From Elstera cyanobacteriorum (lineage in GTDB: Bacteria > Pseudomonadota > Alphaproteobacteria > Elsterales > Elsteraceae): a stretch of 64,000 bases of DNA. The translations under genes and the position numbers were made by a program. Of this stretch, positions 43,447-52,200 are shown one piece after another; within the stretch, counting starts at the first letter, position 1; every line of letters starts with the position of its first letter. Below the pieces are notes generated by a model. The model worked only from the letters and a program-made list of their open reading frames with translations, was not told where the DNA came from and made no database searches. The stretch covers positions 496,001 through 560,000 of the forward strand of contig NZ_NOXS01000032.1 of the NCBI RefSeq assembly GCF_002251735.1. Reading direction: 5' to 3'.

Positions 43447-43980
43447 ATGAGCGTTCCGTCCCGCCGCCTTGAGACCGAGCGTCTCTTCGTCGATCCCTAT
43501 TCCGAAGCCTATGTGACGCCCGCCTATGTAGGTTGGCTGAACGACCCAGAAGTGGTGAAATATAGCGAGAATCGCTACCGCACTTTCACGTTAGAAGGCT
43601 GCCGCGACTACGTCGCCTCCTTCGCAGGCTCGCCGAACTATCTCTGGGCCATCGTGCGGAAGGATAGCGGTCAGCACATCGGCAATATCAACGCCTATGT
43701 CGATGTTCCGAACAAACTGGCCGACGTTGGCATCATGGTCGGGGAGCGGTCATGCTGGGGCGGCGGCTATGGGCTTGAGGCCTGGAACGCCGTCTGCACT
43801 TGGCTATTAACCGAAGCGGGCATGCGCAAAGTGACCGCCGGGACGCTCGATACCAATATCGGCATGAAGCGGATTATGGAGAAATCCGACATGATCCCGG
43901 ACGGTCGCCGCGTGCGGCAGTATATCAACGCGGGCGAAGAGGTTGATGTCGTCTATGCTGCGCTATTCGCAGCCCGCTGA
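43447..43980 (+). CDS. GNAT N-acetyltransferase (RimJ/RimL-like)
   Basis: 177-residue acetyltransferase with a RimJ/L-type N-terminus (LETERLFVDPYSEAYVTP) and the acetyl-CoA loop around ERSCWGGGYGLEAW. It resembles PseH and WecD-like enzymes that acetylate 4-amino sugars. ATG 43447 has a good ribosome site (taggagcctg). It is the last gene of the rightward run and its 3' end overlaps the convergent TPR-glycosyltransferase by 28 nt. It is one of three candidates for the PseH step, with the domain in pseG and the gene at 56802. Confidence 0.86.
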   Translation: MSVPSRRLETERLFVDPYSEAYVTPAYVGWLNDPEVVKYSENRYRTFTLEGCRDYVASFAGSPNYLWAIVRKDSGQHIGNINAYVDVPNKLADVGIMVGERSCWGGGYGLEAWNAVCTWLLTEAGMRKVTAGTLDTNIGMKRIMEKSDMIPDGRRVRQYINAGEEVDVVYAALFAAR

Positions 43981-45206
43981 TCGCGGAATTCAACCAGCGC
44001 CTGCTTCACCTCTTTGAGGACACTGGCCCAATCCCCTCGCCTTGGCTGGCGGAACAGCCGGGCGGAGGGGTACCAGGGGCTATCGCTGCGGTTCAGCATC
44101 CAGCGCCAATCGGGCACAAACGGCAGCAGAATCCAGACGGGTTTCCCGAGAGCTCCGGCAAGATGCGCGACGGAGGTATCGACGGTGATCACCAGATCGA
44201 GCGCCTGAATGGCTGCCGCCGTATCGGCGAAATCGGTGAAAGTCGGGGCGAGGTCCACCACCTGCGCCCGAGCTAAAGATCGTTTAGCCTTCTCAGAAGT
44301 ACCATATTGAAGAGAATAGAAGCTACATCCGCCAACCTGCGTTAAAGATAATAAATCATTCATCGGAATAGAACGTTGACGATCATTGACGTGATTTGGA
44401 TTACCAGCCCAAACCAAACCAATAGCCGATCCGTTGGCCGTACCTGCAAAGGTTAGATCGGTATTACCAGGCGCTTTAACATAAGTTTTCTTCCAAAAAT
44501 ATGCTTCGGAATTTATTTCCAGAAGCCATGGCAAAGAAGGGATAGAGGCGCGACACTCAAAGTTCGAAAAATCATCATCCATGAAGACCAATTGGAGCTC
44601 TGGAAAAGAGCAAGACAAAAGCCCTACTAACGATTCCTGCACCTCCAGGCCAACCCTCATCCCTTTTTGAATTAGATCATCGGCAAATCTAATAAATTGA
44701 ATAGTATCACCCTGACCCTGTTCCCAATATATAAGAATAGACTTACCCGGAACACAGTCTCCATTCCACCGTGGCAAGGCGGCAATAGCGGATGGCGGTT
44801 GAAAAATAGAACTATTTAAACGAAATTCATAATCTGGTCTCGCCAAATCCCAACGCCCCAGTAACAATAATAGCTGACCACGGTTAAATTTATACTCTCC
44901 AATAAATGGCTCGAGATCAACTGCACGATTAAAACTCTCCAGAGCCTTATCAAACTCCCCCAGCTCAACTAAAATATTGCCACATATATTATGCGACGGT
45001 GCCCAATCTGATTTCAAATTGATCGAGCGTGCAATTTCATCAAATGCTTTCTTGAAGTCAAACGCCCGAATATAAACCTCTGACCGTAAGCAAAAATAAC
45101 AATGGGGCTGAGATTGCCTCAGCCCCGTTTTTTCAAGATAACGCAGTGCTTCCCCAAGATTATAACCGATCAATCGTTGAGAAATCTCCTCTAGATTGAA
45201 CAACAC
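43953..45206 (-). CDS. TPR protein with GT9-like glycosyltransferase domain
   Basis: 417-residue protein. The N-terminal ~130 residues contain tetratricopeptide repeats (e.g. GNILVELGEFDKALESFNRA). The C-terminal half resembles ADP-heptose:LPS heptosyltransferase-like GT9 domains: IGLVWAGNPNH, and the donor-loop DTSVAHLAGALGKPVWILLP. TPR-GT9 proteins cluster with flagellin genes in many bacteria. The 5' two-thirds (44.28-45.2 kb) is A/T-rich relative to the neighbouring nonulosonate operon. Protein O-glycosylation is inferred from neighbours. Confidence 0.82.
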   Translation of the reverse strand: MLFNLEEISQRLIGYNLGEALRYLEKTGLRQSQPHCYFCLRSEVYIRAFDFKKAFDEIARSINLKSDWAPSHNICGNILVELGEFDKALESFNRAVDLEPFIGEYKFNRGQLLLLLGRWDLARPDYEFRLNSSIFQPPSAIAALPRWNGDCVPGKSILIYWEQGQGDTIQFIRFADDLIQKGMRVGLEVQESLVGLLSCSFPELQLVFMDDDFSNFECRASIPSLPWLLEINSEAYFWKKTYVKAPGNTDLTFAGTANGSAIGLVWAGNPNHVNDRQRSIPMNDLLSLTQVGGCSFYSLQYGTSEKAKRSLARAQVVDLAPTFTDFADTAAAIQALDLVITVDTSVAHLAGALGKPVWILLPFVPDWRWMLNRSDSPWYPSARLFRQPRRGDWASVLKEVKQALVEFRDQRAANSAA

Positions 45207-45265
45207 TCGGTAACTCCAAACGCTCGTTTATTTCGCCATGACTAATTTATCTTCAGACTCTTCCC

Positions 45266-46138
45266 TTAAACAAAAAGATTCATAATGGAACCTTTTTGAA
45301 CCTTATTCCAGCTAAAGCGGTCCGCTCGAACCTCTACGTTAGCCTGAGCAAACTCAAAGCTTAACGACAAAGACTGCAGGACCGAATCACGCTTCTTCTC
45401 CATTGCCTGCAATTCTTTAAGAAGAGGCAACCGTAGCTCAGCATCTTTTTTTTCAATTGCCTTATCAATTTCCTTCAGTTTCTTGATCGACGCTTCTTGT
45501 TTTGCCTTTGCAAGGTCAAAATCTTGCGCCATACGATAACGCAGAACCCCTAAAGTCTCCCCGAGGCCTCGGGAAAGACCGACATTGACCTCAGTTGGAT
45601 CACTAGACGTTGAAACAAACACGCCAACTGCGGAAACACGATCAGATAACGTAGCGTAGCTCGAGTAATCCCCTATACCGGAAGGATTTTTTTCACCTTT
45701 AAACTTCGTTACCTTATCTAAAAAACCACCCTCAATGTAGCTATTGGCCTGAAGCCCCTGCAAAGCCCTATTCAACTGATCACGTGTCGCGTTGAAATCA
45801 GCAGCAGCCGTTGGCCCGACTGCAGACGCGGCGTCACTGAGAGCCGGAACCATTTTATTGATAATATCAGACAACTTGTTAATGTTGCGTCGTCCAAGCT
45901 CAAGATAAGCCGTCAAGTCAACGCGCTGCTTGTCTGCAGCAGCACGTTCTCGCTTAAGTCCCGCCAGGGAAGGTTCCAACGTTTTATCTATATCATTATA
46001 AGCTATTTTCTTTTCATTCAGCTCAGTATCCAATCTTTTCTTGATTGAACGAAACTGAATTTCAAACCCTAGCCGAGCCGTATTCTGGCTTTGCCGGACA
46101 AAGATATCACTAAAGGTAACTTGATTGAACGACGTCAT
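45266..46138 (-). CDS. Unrecognised helical/coiled-coil protein
   Basis: Hypothetical protein of 290 residues, no family recognised. Long amphipathic helices rich in Lys, Glu and Leu are predicted at ~25-105 and ~205-265 (e.g. KLKEIDKAIEKKDAELRL), separated by a Gly/Ser-rich middle. No signal peptide or membrane segment. The C-terminus GSIMNLFV looks like the flagellin C-terminus in this window (QSVLRLFG), both short hydrophobic tails after a helix, though overall similarity is low. It lies between two TPR-glycosyltransferases in the flagellin block, suggesting an exported filament-associated protein or an acceptor. Confidence 0.6.
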   Translation of the reverse strand: MTSFNQVTFSDIFVRQSQNTARLGFEIQFRSIKKRLDTELNEKKIAYNDIDKTLEPSLAGLKRERAAADKQRVDLTAYLELGRRNINKLSDIINKMVPALSDAASAVGPTAAADFNATRDQLNRALQGLQANSYIEGGFLDKVTKFKGEKNPSGIGDYSSYATLSDRVSAVGVFVSTSSDPTEVNVGLSRGLGETLGVLRYRMAQDFDLAKAKQEASIKKLKEIDKAIEKKDAELRLPLLKELQAMEKKRDSVLQSLSLSFEFAQANVEVRADRFSWNKVQKGSIMNLFV

Positions 46139-46170
46139 CTGAAGCCTCCAGCTTTCTGCGGATAGCGAAC

Positions 46171-48105
46171 CTAATTATTCATACTACGCCACTCGCCCCA
46201 AAGCGACTCTATTTTGTTCGCCAAAACCTCGGCAGTCTCTTGATAGAGCGATGAGGAGATTGATTTATGTAGGTTGCGCATTTTTTCCACAACAACCTTC
46301 AGATCAGCCTTGTTTTCCAGAAAATCAATAGCATCCTGATAATAATCCTCTATGCCATCAGAGATTAATTCATCGAAGCCCGCAGCCTTAACTAAATAAG
46401 CCGCCGCTTCTGAACGAGGATTATTACCCTTAAGCGTCAAAACAGGAGAGCCAATCCACAGGGCTTCAGTCACCATTTCTAGATTGCCGTAAGGGAAGCT
46501 GTCGAGGATCAAATCTGCATCGAGCATAATCTCGCTCCGTGATTGCAGGAAATCCGATGGGTCGATCAACTCGACACGATCACCACAGTCGTGGATAGCG
46601 GCGGCCGCCAAAACTCTCTGCACGAGTGGGTCGTTCAATTCAGACCGAGCAACAAAAGCAAGAGTTGCCCTAGGTACAGCAGTCAAAATTTTCATATAAA
46701 TATCTAACGCAACATCAGATATCAGCAGGCCAGCGTGTGGTGCAAGAAGCCGACGCACATCGCGATCACTTGTATCTCGAGATACTTTCAGAGCACGGAC
46801 TTCGGCGACACGCCCCATCAGTTCTGCCGGGGGCACTGGATAACGCAATGGAACGCCAAGGTCTATCAGCCGCATATTGGTACTATCGGCAGAAGGCGCA
46901 AGACGATAATCATAACAAGCTAGATCATCGTAGCGGCTCGGAACCGCCCAAAGTATCTGAATAGGCGCCATGCGCGTGCGCCAAATTCCCGGACGCGCAA
47001 AAGCAGCAGCACCAACAGTGTCAAATAAAACAGACACCTGATCAAATCGAATCATCTCAACTAATGTTGCATCATCAACGGCTGCAACTTCTCGAAAATC
47101 CTCCAAAGCAGCTTTAACGCGCATCAAGCTCGGGGAACTACCAGTACCTGTAAAATATACTTTTACAGGTATATATTCTTTGAGAGATAGTAAGAGGCCC
47201 TCTAAAGCCGAATCAACGTAAGAGCATAAGAAGCCTACTGAAACAGTATCGGGCCAATCAGTCGCAGAAAAGGTAGAAACTTCAGGATTGGCAAAAGTTA
47301 AACGATGAACTTGGCTCAAGCCTTCCGCTAAAACAGCGTCGTCAACAAGCGGTGACCATTCTAACATCCGATAACGCGCGAGAGCGTCTTCGAGATTATC
47401 AACTTCCTTAAGCTGAGCACAGGCCTCAGACACCGCTTGCGCATCGCCCTTTAAAAGGGCTATGCCTAGCGCATAGTCTGGGCGCTTCGGATGATCAGCA
47501 TTAAGAGCAAGCAGCGCGCTAAAGGCAACTTCCGCTTCTTGAAGTTGCCCGGTATAAATTGAACATTCCACAAGCAGAGAGAAGCTATCCACATCACCGC
47601 CAGAAACCCCAACGAAGGTCTCAAGCTGGCGCATGGCAGCAGCATACATCCCCTGCTGCATCATCAGGCGGGCCGTCGTAAGTGGACGATTCTCGATAAA
47701 AGAATCAAATATATCCTTAATTTTACCGAAATAGCTCCCAATAATTTCATCTAAAAATACATCTGAAGGCAGATGAGTTCCGAGTTTTAGATTAAAAATC
47801 CCATCCGATTTTCTACCTAATTTCAATAGAATAGCAGCAGCCGCATCGGGATAGTTCCCAACTTCGGGAGCGAACTGCATCGCCTGTTCCAGCATAGACA
47901 AGGCATCAATATCCCGACCAAGGGCATGAGAGATCGCCGCGAAAACGATCAATACCCTGGCAGACTGATCGCTGGAACGCGCCTTCTCCGCCTCTTCTGC
48001 CGCCCGCATGATATCCCCAGCACGCAAGGCCGTCATAGCTGCTCTTAGGTGTTCATCAGCTTGTTCATTTGTAGCTGAAGCAGGGCTGGAAACAACGTCA
48101 GACAT
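46171..48105 (-). CDS. TPR protein with GT41 (O-GlcNAc transferase-like) domain
   Basis: 644-residue protein. The N-terminal ~270 residues are TPR-like helices (e.g. AMTALRAGDIMRAAEEAEKA). The C-terminal ~350 residues resemble the SPINDLY/O-GlcNAc transferase catalytic domain: LILDSFPYGNLEMVTEALW, SPVLTLKGNN and a C-terminal AAGFDELI helix, which match the conserved GT41 donor-site loop. Bacterial GT41 enzymes with TPRs modify proteins on Ser/Thr, and in several bacteria the target is flagellin. It is located in the block downstream of flbT/flaF. Sequence is A/T-rich and codon use differs from the high-GC neighbours. Confidence 0.82.
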   Translation of the reverse strand: MSDVVSSPASATNEQADEHLRAAMTALRAGDIMRAAEEAEKARSSDQSARVLIVFAAISHALGRDIDALSMLEQAMQFAPEVGNYPDAAAAILLKLGRKSDGIFNLKLGTHLPSDVFLDEIIGSYFGKIKDIFDSFIENRPLTTARLMMQQGMYAAAMRQLETFVGVSGGDVDSFSLLVECSIYTGQLQEAEVAFSALLALNADHPKRPDYALGIALLKGDAQAVSEACAQLKEVDNLEDALARYRMLEWSPLVDDAVLAEGLSQVHRLTFANPEVSTFSATDWPDTVSVGFLCSYVDSALEGLLLSLKEYIPVKVYFTGTGSSPSLMRVKAALEDFREVAAVDDATLVEMIRFDQVSVLFDTVGAAAFARPGIWRTRMAPIQILWAVPSRYDDLACYDYRLAPSADSTNMRLIDLGVPLRYPVPPAELMGRVAEVRALKVSRDTSDRDVRRLLAPHAGLLISDVALDIYMKILTAVPRATLAFVARSELNDPLVQRVLAAAAIHDCGDRVELIDPSDFLQSRSEIMLDADLILDSFPYGNLEMVTEALWIGSPVLTLKGNNPRSEAAAYLVKAAGFDELISDGIEDYYQDAIDFLENKADLKVVVEKMRNLHKSISSSLYQETAEVLANKIESLWGEWRSMNN

Positions 48106-48129
48106 CTTGTGGGTATCCGAAAGTTCAGG

Positions 48130-48579
48130 TTAAGCGCTTGTACTGATTGTATCGTCACTCGACACGGATGCAGTATCGCTCGGGGCCTTCTCCTCGGAAA
48201 CTGCAGCAGCGGCATTCCGCATAGAGTCAAACAGCCCAGCCGCAATATTTTTATTTATCTCAATCAGCGTAGCAAGCTTGCTAGCTTCAGGAGTTGTAAT
48301 AATTCCCACAGTATGCTTATCAATAAAATTTGATAGATTCAGAAGATTCTGGCGCACCTCCAAGGTAAGTGCACTCTCGTCATCCAAAATATCAGCTTGA
48401 ATGATCGTCCATAGCTTCCAGTTCAAGCGTGCTGCCGCCAGTAAACCGTCCCGGTCATCCGGTTGACGAACGGCATCATCCAGCCGCTTTGCCGCTTGGA
48501 TCAACCCCCACGCCAGGGTTTGAACCGGATTCCCCACGGGGGGGTGCGTCGGATAAGCTTTCGATGGGGGCACTGACAT
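48130..48579 (-). CDS. flaF: Flagellar biosynthesis regulator FlaF
   Basis: Alphaproteobacterial FlaF, which with FlbT links flagellin translation to hook completion. The core AAARLNWKLWTIIQADIL and RQNLLNLSNFIDKHT are the family signature. ATG 48579 has an AGAGGTTGG ribosome site; the upstream Met at 48606 is possible. The N-terminal ~34 codons overlap the 3' end of flbT by 104 nt in another frame, an unusually long overlap. The C-terminus has a ~20-residue Ser/Thr/Asp-rich tail. 149 residues is a little longer than typical (~115-130). Confidence 0.88.
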   Translation of the reverse strand: MSVPPSKAYPTHPPVGNPVQTLAWGLIQAAKRLDDAVRQPDDRDGLLAAARLNWKLWTIIQADILDDESALTLEVRQNLLNLSNFIDKHTVGIITTPEASKLATLIEINKNIAAGLFDSMRNAAAAVSEEKAPSDTASVSSDDTISTSA

Positions 48580-48958
48580 TGTCCAACCTCTCCTTTTCAT
48601 GCGCAATCAAGGCACGCACAGTCTTGAGGGCATGATAGAATTCACCTTGGGATACCTGCTGCTTAACGCGCTCGATGATATCGACTGCACTCGGAGCTGC
48701 AGCAAGATAATCTGCCATTAGTTCCGTTAATAAGTCGCCATAGTGATCCCGTCGCGCAGGGAAAATATAAAGGCATTGGAGGGCAAAATAGATGCGTGAC
48801 GCCGGCGTCAGCGCATCAACTTCCGCCAAGATATCTTTCTCGCGCATGAACGCGGCATCATTCAGAAAAACCAGATGCGCTTCACCACCACCGTTCTCAA
48901 GAACAGCGCCGTTGACGATGATCCGCTCGCCGGGCTTCAACGTCATCTTTAGCGGCAT
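48476..48958 (-). CDS. flbT: Flagellin regulator FlbT
   Basis: FlbT, an RNA-binding regulator that destabilises flagellin mRNA until the hook is built (established in Caulobacter). Hallmarks: MPLKMTLKPGERIIVNGAVL, LYIFPARRDHYGDLL and the C-terminal helical segment VKQQVSQGEFYHALKTVRAL. At 160 residues it is longer than usual (~135-145): the last ~30 residues, Gly/Ser/Pro-rich, are read from DNA that also encodes FlaF in another frame. Upstream is pseB. Confidence 0.9.
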   Translation of the reverse strand: MPLKMTLKPGERIIVNGAVLENGGGEAHLVFLNDAAFMREKDILAEVDALTPASRIYFALQCLYIFPARRDHYGDLLTELMADYLAAAPSAVDIIERVKQQVSQGEFYHALKTVRALIAHEKERLDNVSAPIESLSDAPPRGESGSNPGVGVDPSGKAAG

Positions 48959-48973
48959 GTTTTATCGTTCCTG

Positions 48974-49981
48974 TTACAGGATTTGTGCATCGCTATTCTG
49001 TTCACTTGCCCACAGAGCGTCGAAGCCCTCCGCATCGACCCAAACATCATTTCGATCACTTGAATAGCGGAAATCCTCAGGACAACGGCGCGCAGTACCA
49101 TTCTGGGTGAATAAAGGGTTCTCCATAGCGACCGCATCCGGAAGGATGGCGAAGTGATGGGGGAACTCGAGTGTGTTGCGCGCATCATCCTCGGCAACCA
49201 TCACTTCGTGCAACTTTTCGCCCGGGCGAATTCCCACATACTTACGTGTACAACCCGGAGCGATTGCTTCAGCAATATCATTAATCCGTACACTCGGGAT
49301 CTTGGGCACAAAGATCTCCCCGCCCTGCATACGAGCAAGGGAGTCGAGAACAAACTGCACGCCCTGATCCAACGTAATAACGAAGCGCGTCATGCGCTCG
49401 TCGGTGATTGTTACTTCACCCGTTAGTTTTTGCCGTTGAAAAACCGGAACGACACTGCCGCGGCTGCCAATCACGTTCCCGTACCGAACAACACAAAAGC
49501 GGGTACGATCATTTGAATAGGAGCGCGCAGCCGTGAACAATTTATCCGAGCACAGCTTGGTGGCGCCATAGAGGTTGATCGGATTGGCGGCCTTATCTGT
49601 GCTCAGGGCCACAACATTGCGAACCCCCTTGTCGATCGCCGCATCAATCACATTCGCGGCCCCCAACACATTGGTCCGGATAGCTTCGATCGGATTATAC
49701 TCAGCGGCAGGAACCTGCTTAAGCGCCGCAGCGTGGATAACAACATCCACCCCATCAAAGGCGCGATAAAGCCGATCTTTGTCGCGCACATCGCCCAGAA
49801 AATAGCGCATACAGTCGAAACGCGAGTCAGGAAAAACCTGTTGCATCTCGAACTGCTTCAGCTCATCACGGCTGAAAACAATTAAGCGACGGGGCTTGTA
49901 GCGTGCCAGAATGGTCCGCACAAGGCGCTTACCAAAAGATCCTGTGCCACCGGTAACCAGGATCGACTTATCGTTCAGCAT
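48974..49981 (-). CDS. pseB: UDP-N-acetylglucosamine 4,6-dehydratase (inverting)
   Basis: First enzyme of pseudaminic acid synthesis; makes UDP-2-acetamido-2,6-dideoxy-L-arabino-hexulose. Cofactor motif VTGGTGSFGKRLV, catalytic triad region STDKAANPINLYGATK (Asp, Lys, Tyr), and NVIGSRGSVVPVF match PseB/FlaA1. Length 335 aa from ATG 49981; the frame opens at 50008 but ATG 49981 is more conserved. It overlaps the Maf gene by 14 nt. It lies 11 kb from pseC and on the opposite strand, so pathway genes are split across two transcripts. Confidence 0.95.
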   Translation of the reverse strand: MLNDKSILVTGGTGSFGKRLVRTILARYKPRRLIVFSRDELKQFEMQQVFPDSRFDCMRYFLGDVRDKDRLYRAFDGVDVVIHAAALKQVPAAEYNPIEAIRTNVLGAANVIDAAIDKGVRNVVALSTDKAANPINLYGATKLCSDKLFTAARSYSNDRTRFCVVRYGNVIGSRGSVVPVFQRQKLTGEVTITDERMTRFVITLDQGVQFVLDSLARMQGGEIFVPKIPSVRINDIAEAIAPGCTRKYVGIRPGEKLHEVMVAEDDARNTLEFPHHFAILPDAVAMENPLFTQNGTARRCPEDFRYSSDRNDVWVDAEGFDALWASEQNSDAQIL

Positions 49982-51968
49982 TCTGCACGCTCGGTTTAGC
50001 CTCAACAATCAGACTGCCTTTATCGTCAAACAGCTCTGGTCGCACAAGAGGCAATTCTTGCCGAACCTGGTCCACAAATCGAATAAAGTCCTTCTCTATG
50101 ACACGCAAAAATACAGTCCAAAAGCGCCGCACAATACCCTCAAACTCCGGCAACCTATCCTCAGGTATTCTGCGCCACCAATACATCAAAACTATAGTCT
50201 TTGTAGTAATTGACCCCGAAATACCCGGATTAAATTTGGAATAAGGCGCCGGGACACGATCCAAGGCTTCGTGAAGAGACCTGAGAAACAGTATGATGTC
50301 CTTATTTTTCTTGGAGCCTGCCGAAAATTCTTTTTTCAATATTTTTATATAAATACCAAAATCTTCTTTAAGTTTTTCGAATAAATCCACCCCTACCCTC
50401 TCAATCCAATCAATATCCCTCGAAATAGAATATAGGTTTTCTATCAGAAACTCCTTCCCGCTTATCTTGTCTATGGAGCCAATTCGAGACAAACGAGTGG
50501 GAGTAACTTTTTCAACACGCGCGCCTTCGGAGGCATTAAATGCTCGAACAGATCGAAACTGTGCCATTAGCAAACTCAGCGTGTTGATGCCATTCTTCAA
50601 GTGTACATTTGTATGGACTTTCCCGCCAAAATTCCCTGAAACTACTTCGGGAAACTTGAAGTCAACAATCTTTAGCTCATCATGTGTTTCATACGACGTC
50701 CCTTTGGAATGGTGGATATTAGGATCGACCGTACCAAAATCGGCACCAACAAATATAACATGTCGGAAACCTAAATGCATGCATGCACTCGCCGCAGTAT
50801 TTACTACTGTCGGATTCTGCCATGATAACATCGGAAGATCGTTGCAGAATAAGCTAGAAGCCATAACGCCTTCGCGAATGAACCATAACCGGCGATTAAA
50901 AAGTCTAGCAGATCTCACGTCCATCGTTGAGCTGCATATTAAGACCGTTTTGGAGAGGTCATATCCCCTAGTTAATGGCTCAAGCAACTCATAATTAAGA
51001 GCAATATTTTCGATTTCCACGTGGAAATCAGGAATGATTCCATTTGATAGGAGGCTTTGCAATGCAGAGCCACCGGAAAAAATGATGATATCTTCTTTAT
51101 TCTGAATTAACCAATCTATATCCTTATTCAAGGAAGGCCCAGCCCCCACAACGACAGCGGTTCCTTTGAGGGGTTTCTGGACATCGCCACAAAATTTCCA
51201 ACGATCCATGTATAAATTTAAAACAGTATTACGAGTCATTGTCTTTTCATCGTCGTAAAAACCCAAACCATCAAAAATTAGATACGCCTTTTCTTGAAAT
51301 TTTTCATAGACTGCGTCCATAATTTCTGATTTATAATGGCGCATGTGAAATATCGTCTGAAGGACACCCGGATTCTTATAGTGAACATGACTCCTTAGAA
51401 TGCCAAATGCACCATTCGGATCTGTAGAAATTACAATAGCAACCCTATCTTGCAGAGTTTTAAATATTTCAGTCCAATCAGTAAAATACATTGATAGAAC
51501 TAAGAATAGAGGCTCAGTTTCTGAAATTACAATGTCGCGACAGCGAGTATGCGCGATAAACGGGTAAATGTGAAAACCTAGACCGATTCCAAAAAGAAAA
51601 ACAGTTGACGAGTCAATCCTTTGACGATCAGCAACAGCAAACAGGTTCCGCCTCCGGAACATCGCATTTAAACGCTTTTGGAGTTCTAAATGGGTTGGCG
51701 TCCGCGCCTCATCTGCTTCTGGAGGGAACCCCTCAACCATTGAAGGGGATACAAGATAATTTTCGATCTGTTGATGAGCAAAAAGACGGGCATCGGTACC
51801 ATAAAAGCGCGAGCCGTTGATAATGACATCTAATACCCCATCCACATCATAAATCTCAACATTAGCGGGGATTTTTTTTTCAATGTATTCAGATATGCTA
51901 GGAATTTTCTTTTTAAATAATTTCATATTTTTCTTAAAAAGGCTTTTCTGTTCTTTAGAGAAATTCAT
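49968..51968 (-). CDS. Maf-type flagellin glycosyltransferase (MptE-like, DUF115)
   Basis: Motility accessory factor-like protein, 666 aa. The central MptE-like/DUF115 domain shows VVVGAGPSLNKDIDWL, then SGGSALQSLLSNGIIPDFHVEIE (first part), and later FVGADFG. Maf proteins transfer CMP-nonulosonates to flagellin Ser/Thr (established in Campylobacter, Aeromonas and Geobacillus). Its neighbours pseB and flagellin support this. The gene is strongly A/T-rich (e.g. 17 G/C in bases 50341-50400), unlike the pse genes. A ribosome site of modest strength (GAGAAGATAG) precedes ATG 51968. A second, less conserved C-terminal helical region (~490-640) is typical. Confidence 0.88.
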   Translation of the reverse strand: MNFSKEQKSLFKKNMKLFKKKIPSISEYIEKKIPANVEIYDVDGVLDVIINGSRFYGTDARLFAHQQIENYLVSPSMVEGFPPEADEARTPTHLELQKRLNAMFRRRNLFAVADRQRIDSSTVFLFGIGLGFHIYPFIAHTRCRDIVISETEPLFLVLSMYFTDWTEIFKTLQDRVAIVISTDPNGAFGILRSHVHYKNPGVLQTIFHMRHYKSEIMDAVYEKFQEKAYLIFDGLGFYDDEKTMTRNTVLNLYMDRWKFCGDVQKPLKGTAVVVGAGPSLNKDIDWLIQNKEDIIIFSGGSALQSLLSNGIIPDFHVEIENIALNYELLEPLTRGYDLSKTVLICSSTMDVRSARLFNRRLWFIREGVMASSLFCNDLPMLSWQNPTVVNTAASACMHLGFRHVIFVGADFGTVDPNIHHSKGTSYETHDELKIVDFKFPEVVSGNFGGKVHTNVHLKNGINTLSLLMAQFRSVRAFNASEGARVEKVTPTRLSRIGSIDKISGKEFLIENLYSISRDIDWIERVGVDLFEKLKEDFGIYIKILKKEFSAGSKKNKDIILFLRSLHEALDRVPAPYSKFNPGISGSITTKTIVLMYWWRRIPEDRLPEFEGIVRRFWTVFLRVIEKDFIRFVDQVRQELPLVRPELFDDKGSLIVEAKPSVQNAER

Positions 51969-52144
51969 CTATCTTCTCGCTCGCTAAGTTAGGCATGAAC
52001 CGACTGCGATAGTGAGGCCGAAGGCCCGCTCTAAATCAGGATCAATGGTTTCCGGAAGCCCATAAACAGCCTCTTGCCAATCTTCTGCATTTCAGCGGAG
52101 CTGCAAAACCTCGGACTTTAGTAAAGGCATAACCACCCTTTATT

Positions 52145-52173
52145 ATAAAAAGAGGGACGGCAAGCCGTCCCTC
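52145..52173 (-). terminator. Rho-independent terminator after flagellin
   Basis: On the minus strand GAGGGACGG pairs with CCGTCCCTC around a CTTG loop (52152-52173), followed by TTTTTATAATA. It ends the flagellin transcript and separates it from the Maf-pseB-flbT-flaF block downstream. Confidence 0.92.
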
Positions 52174-52200
52174 CCAAAACGCATACTAGATTGGCTAGAA

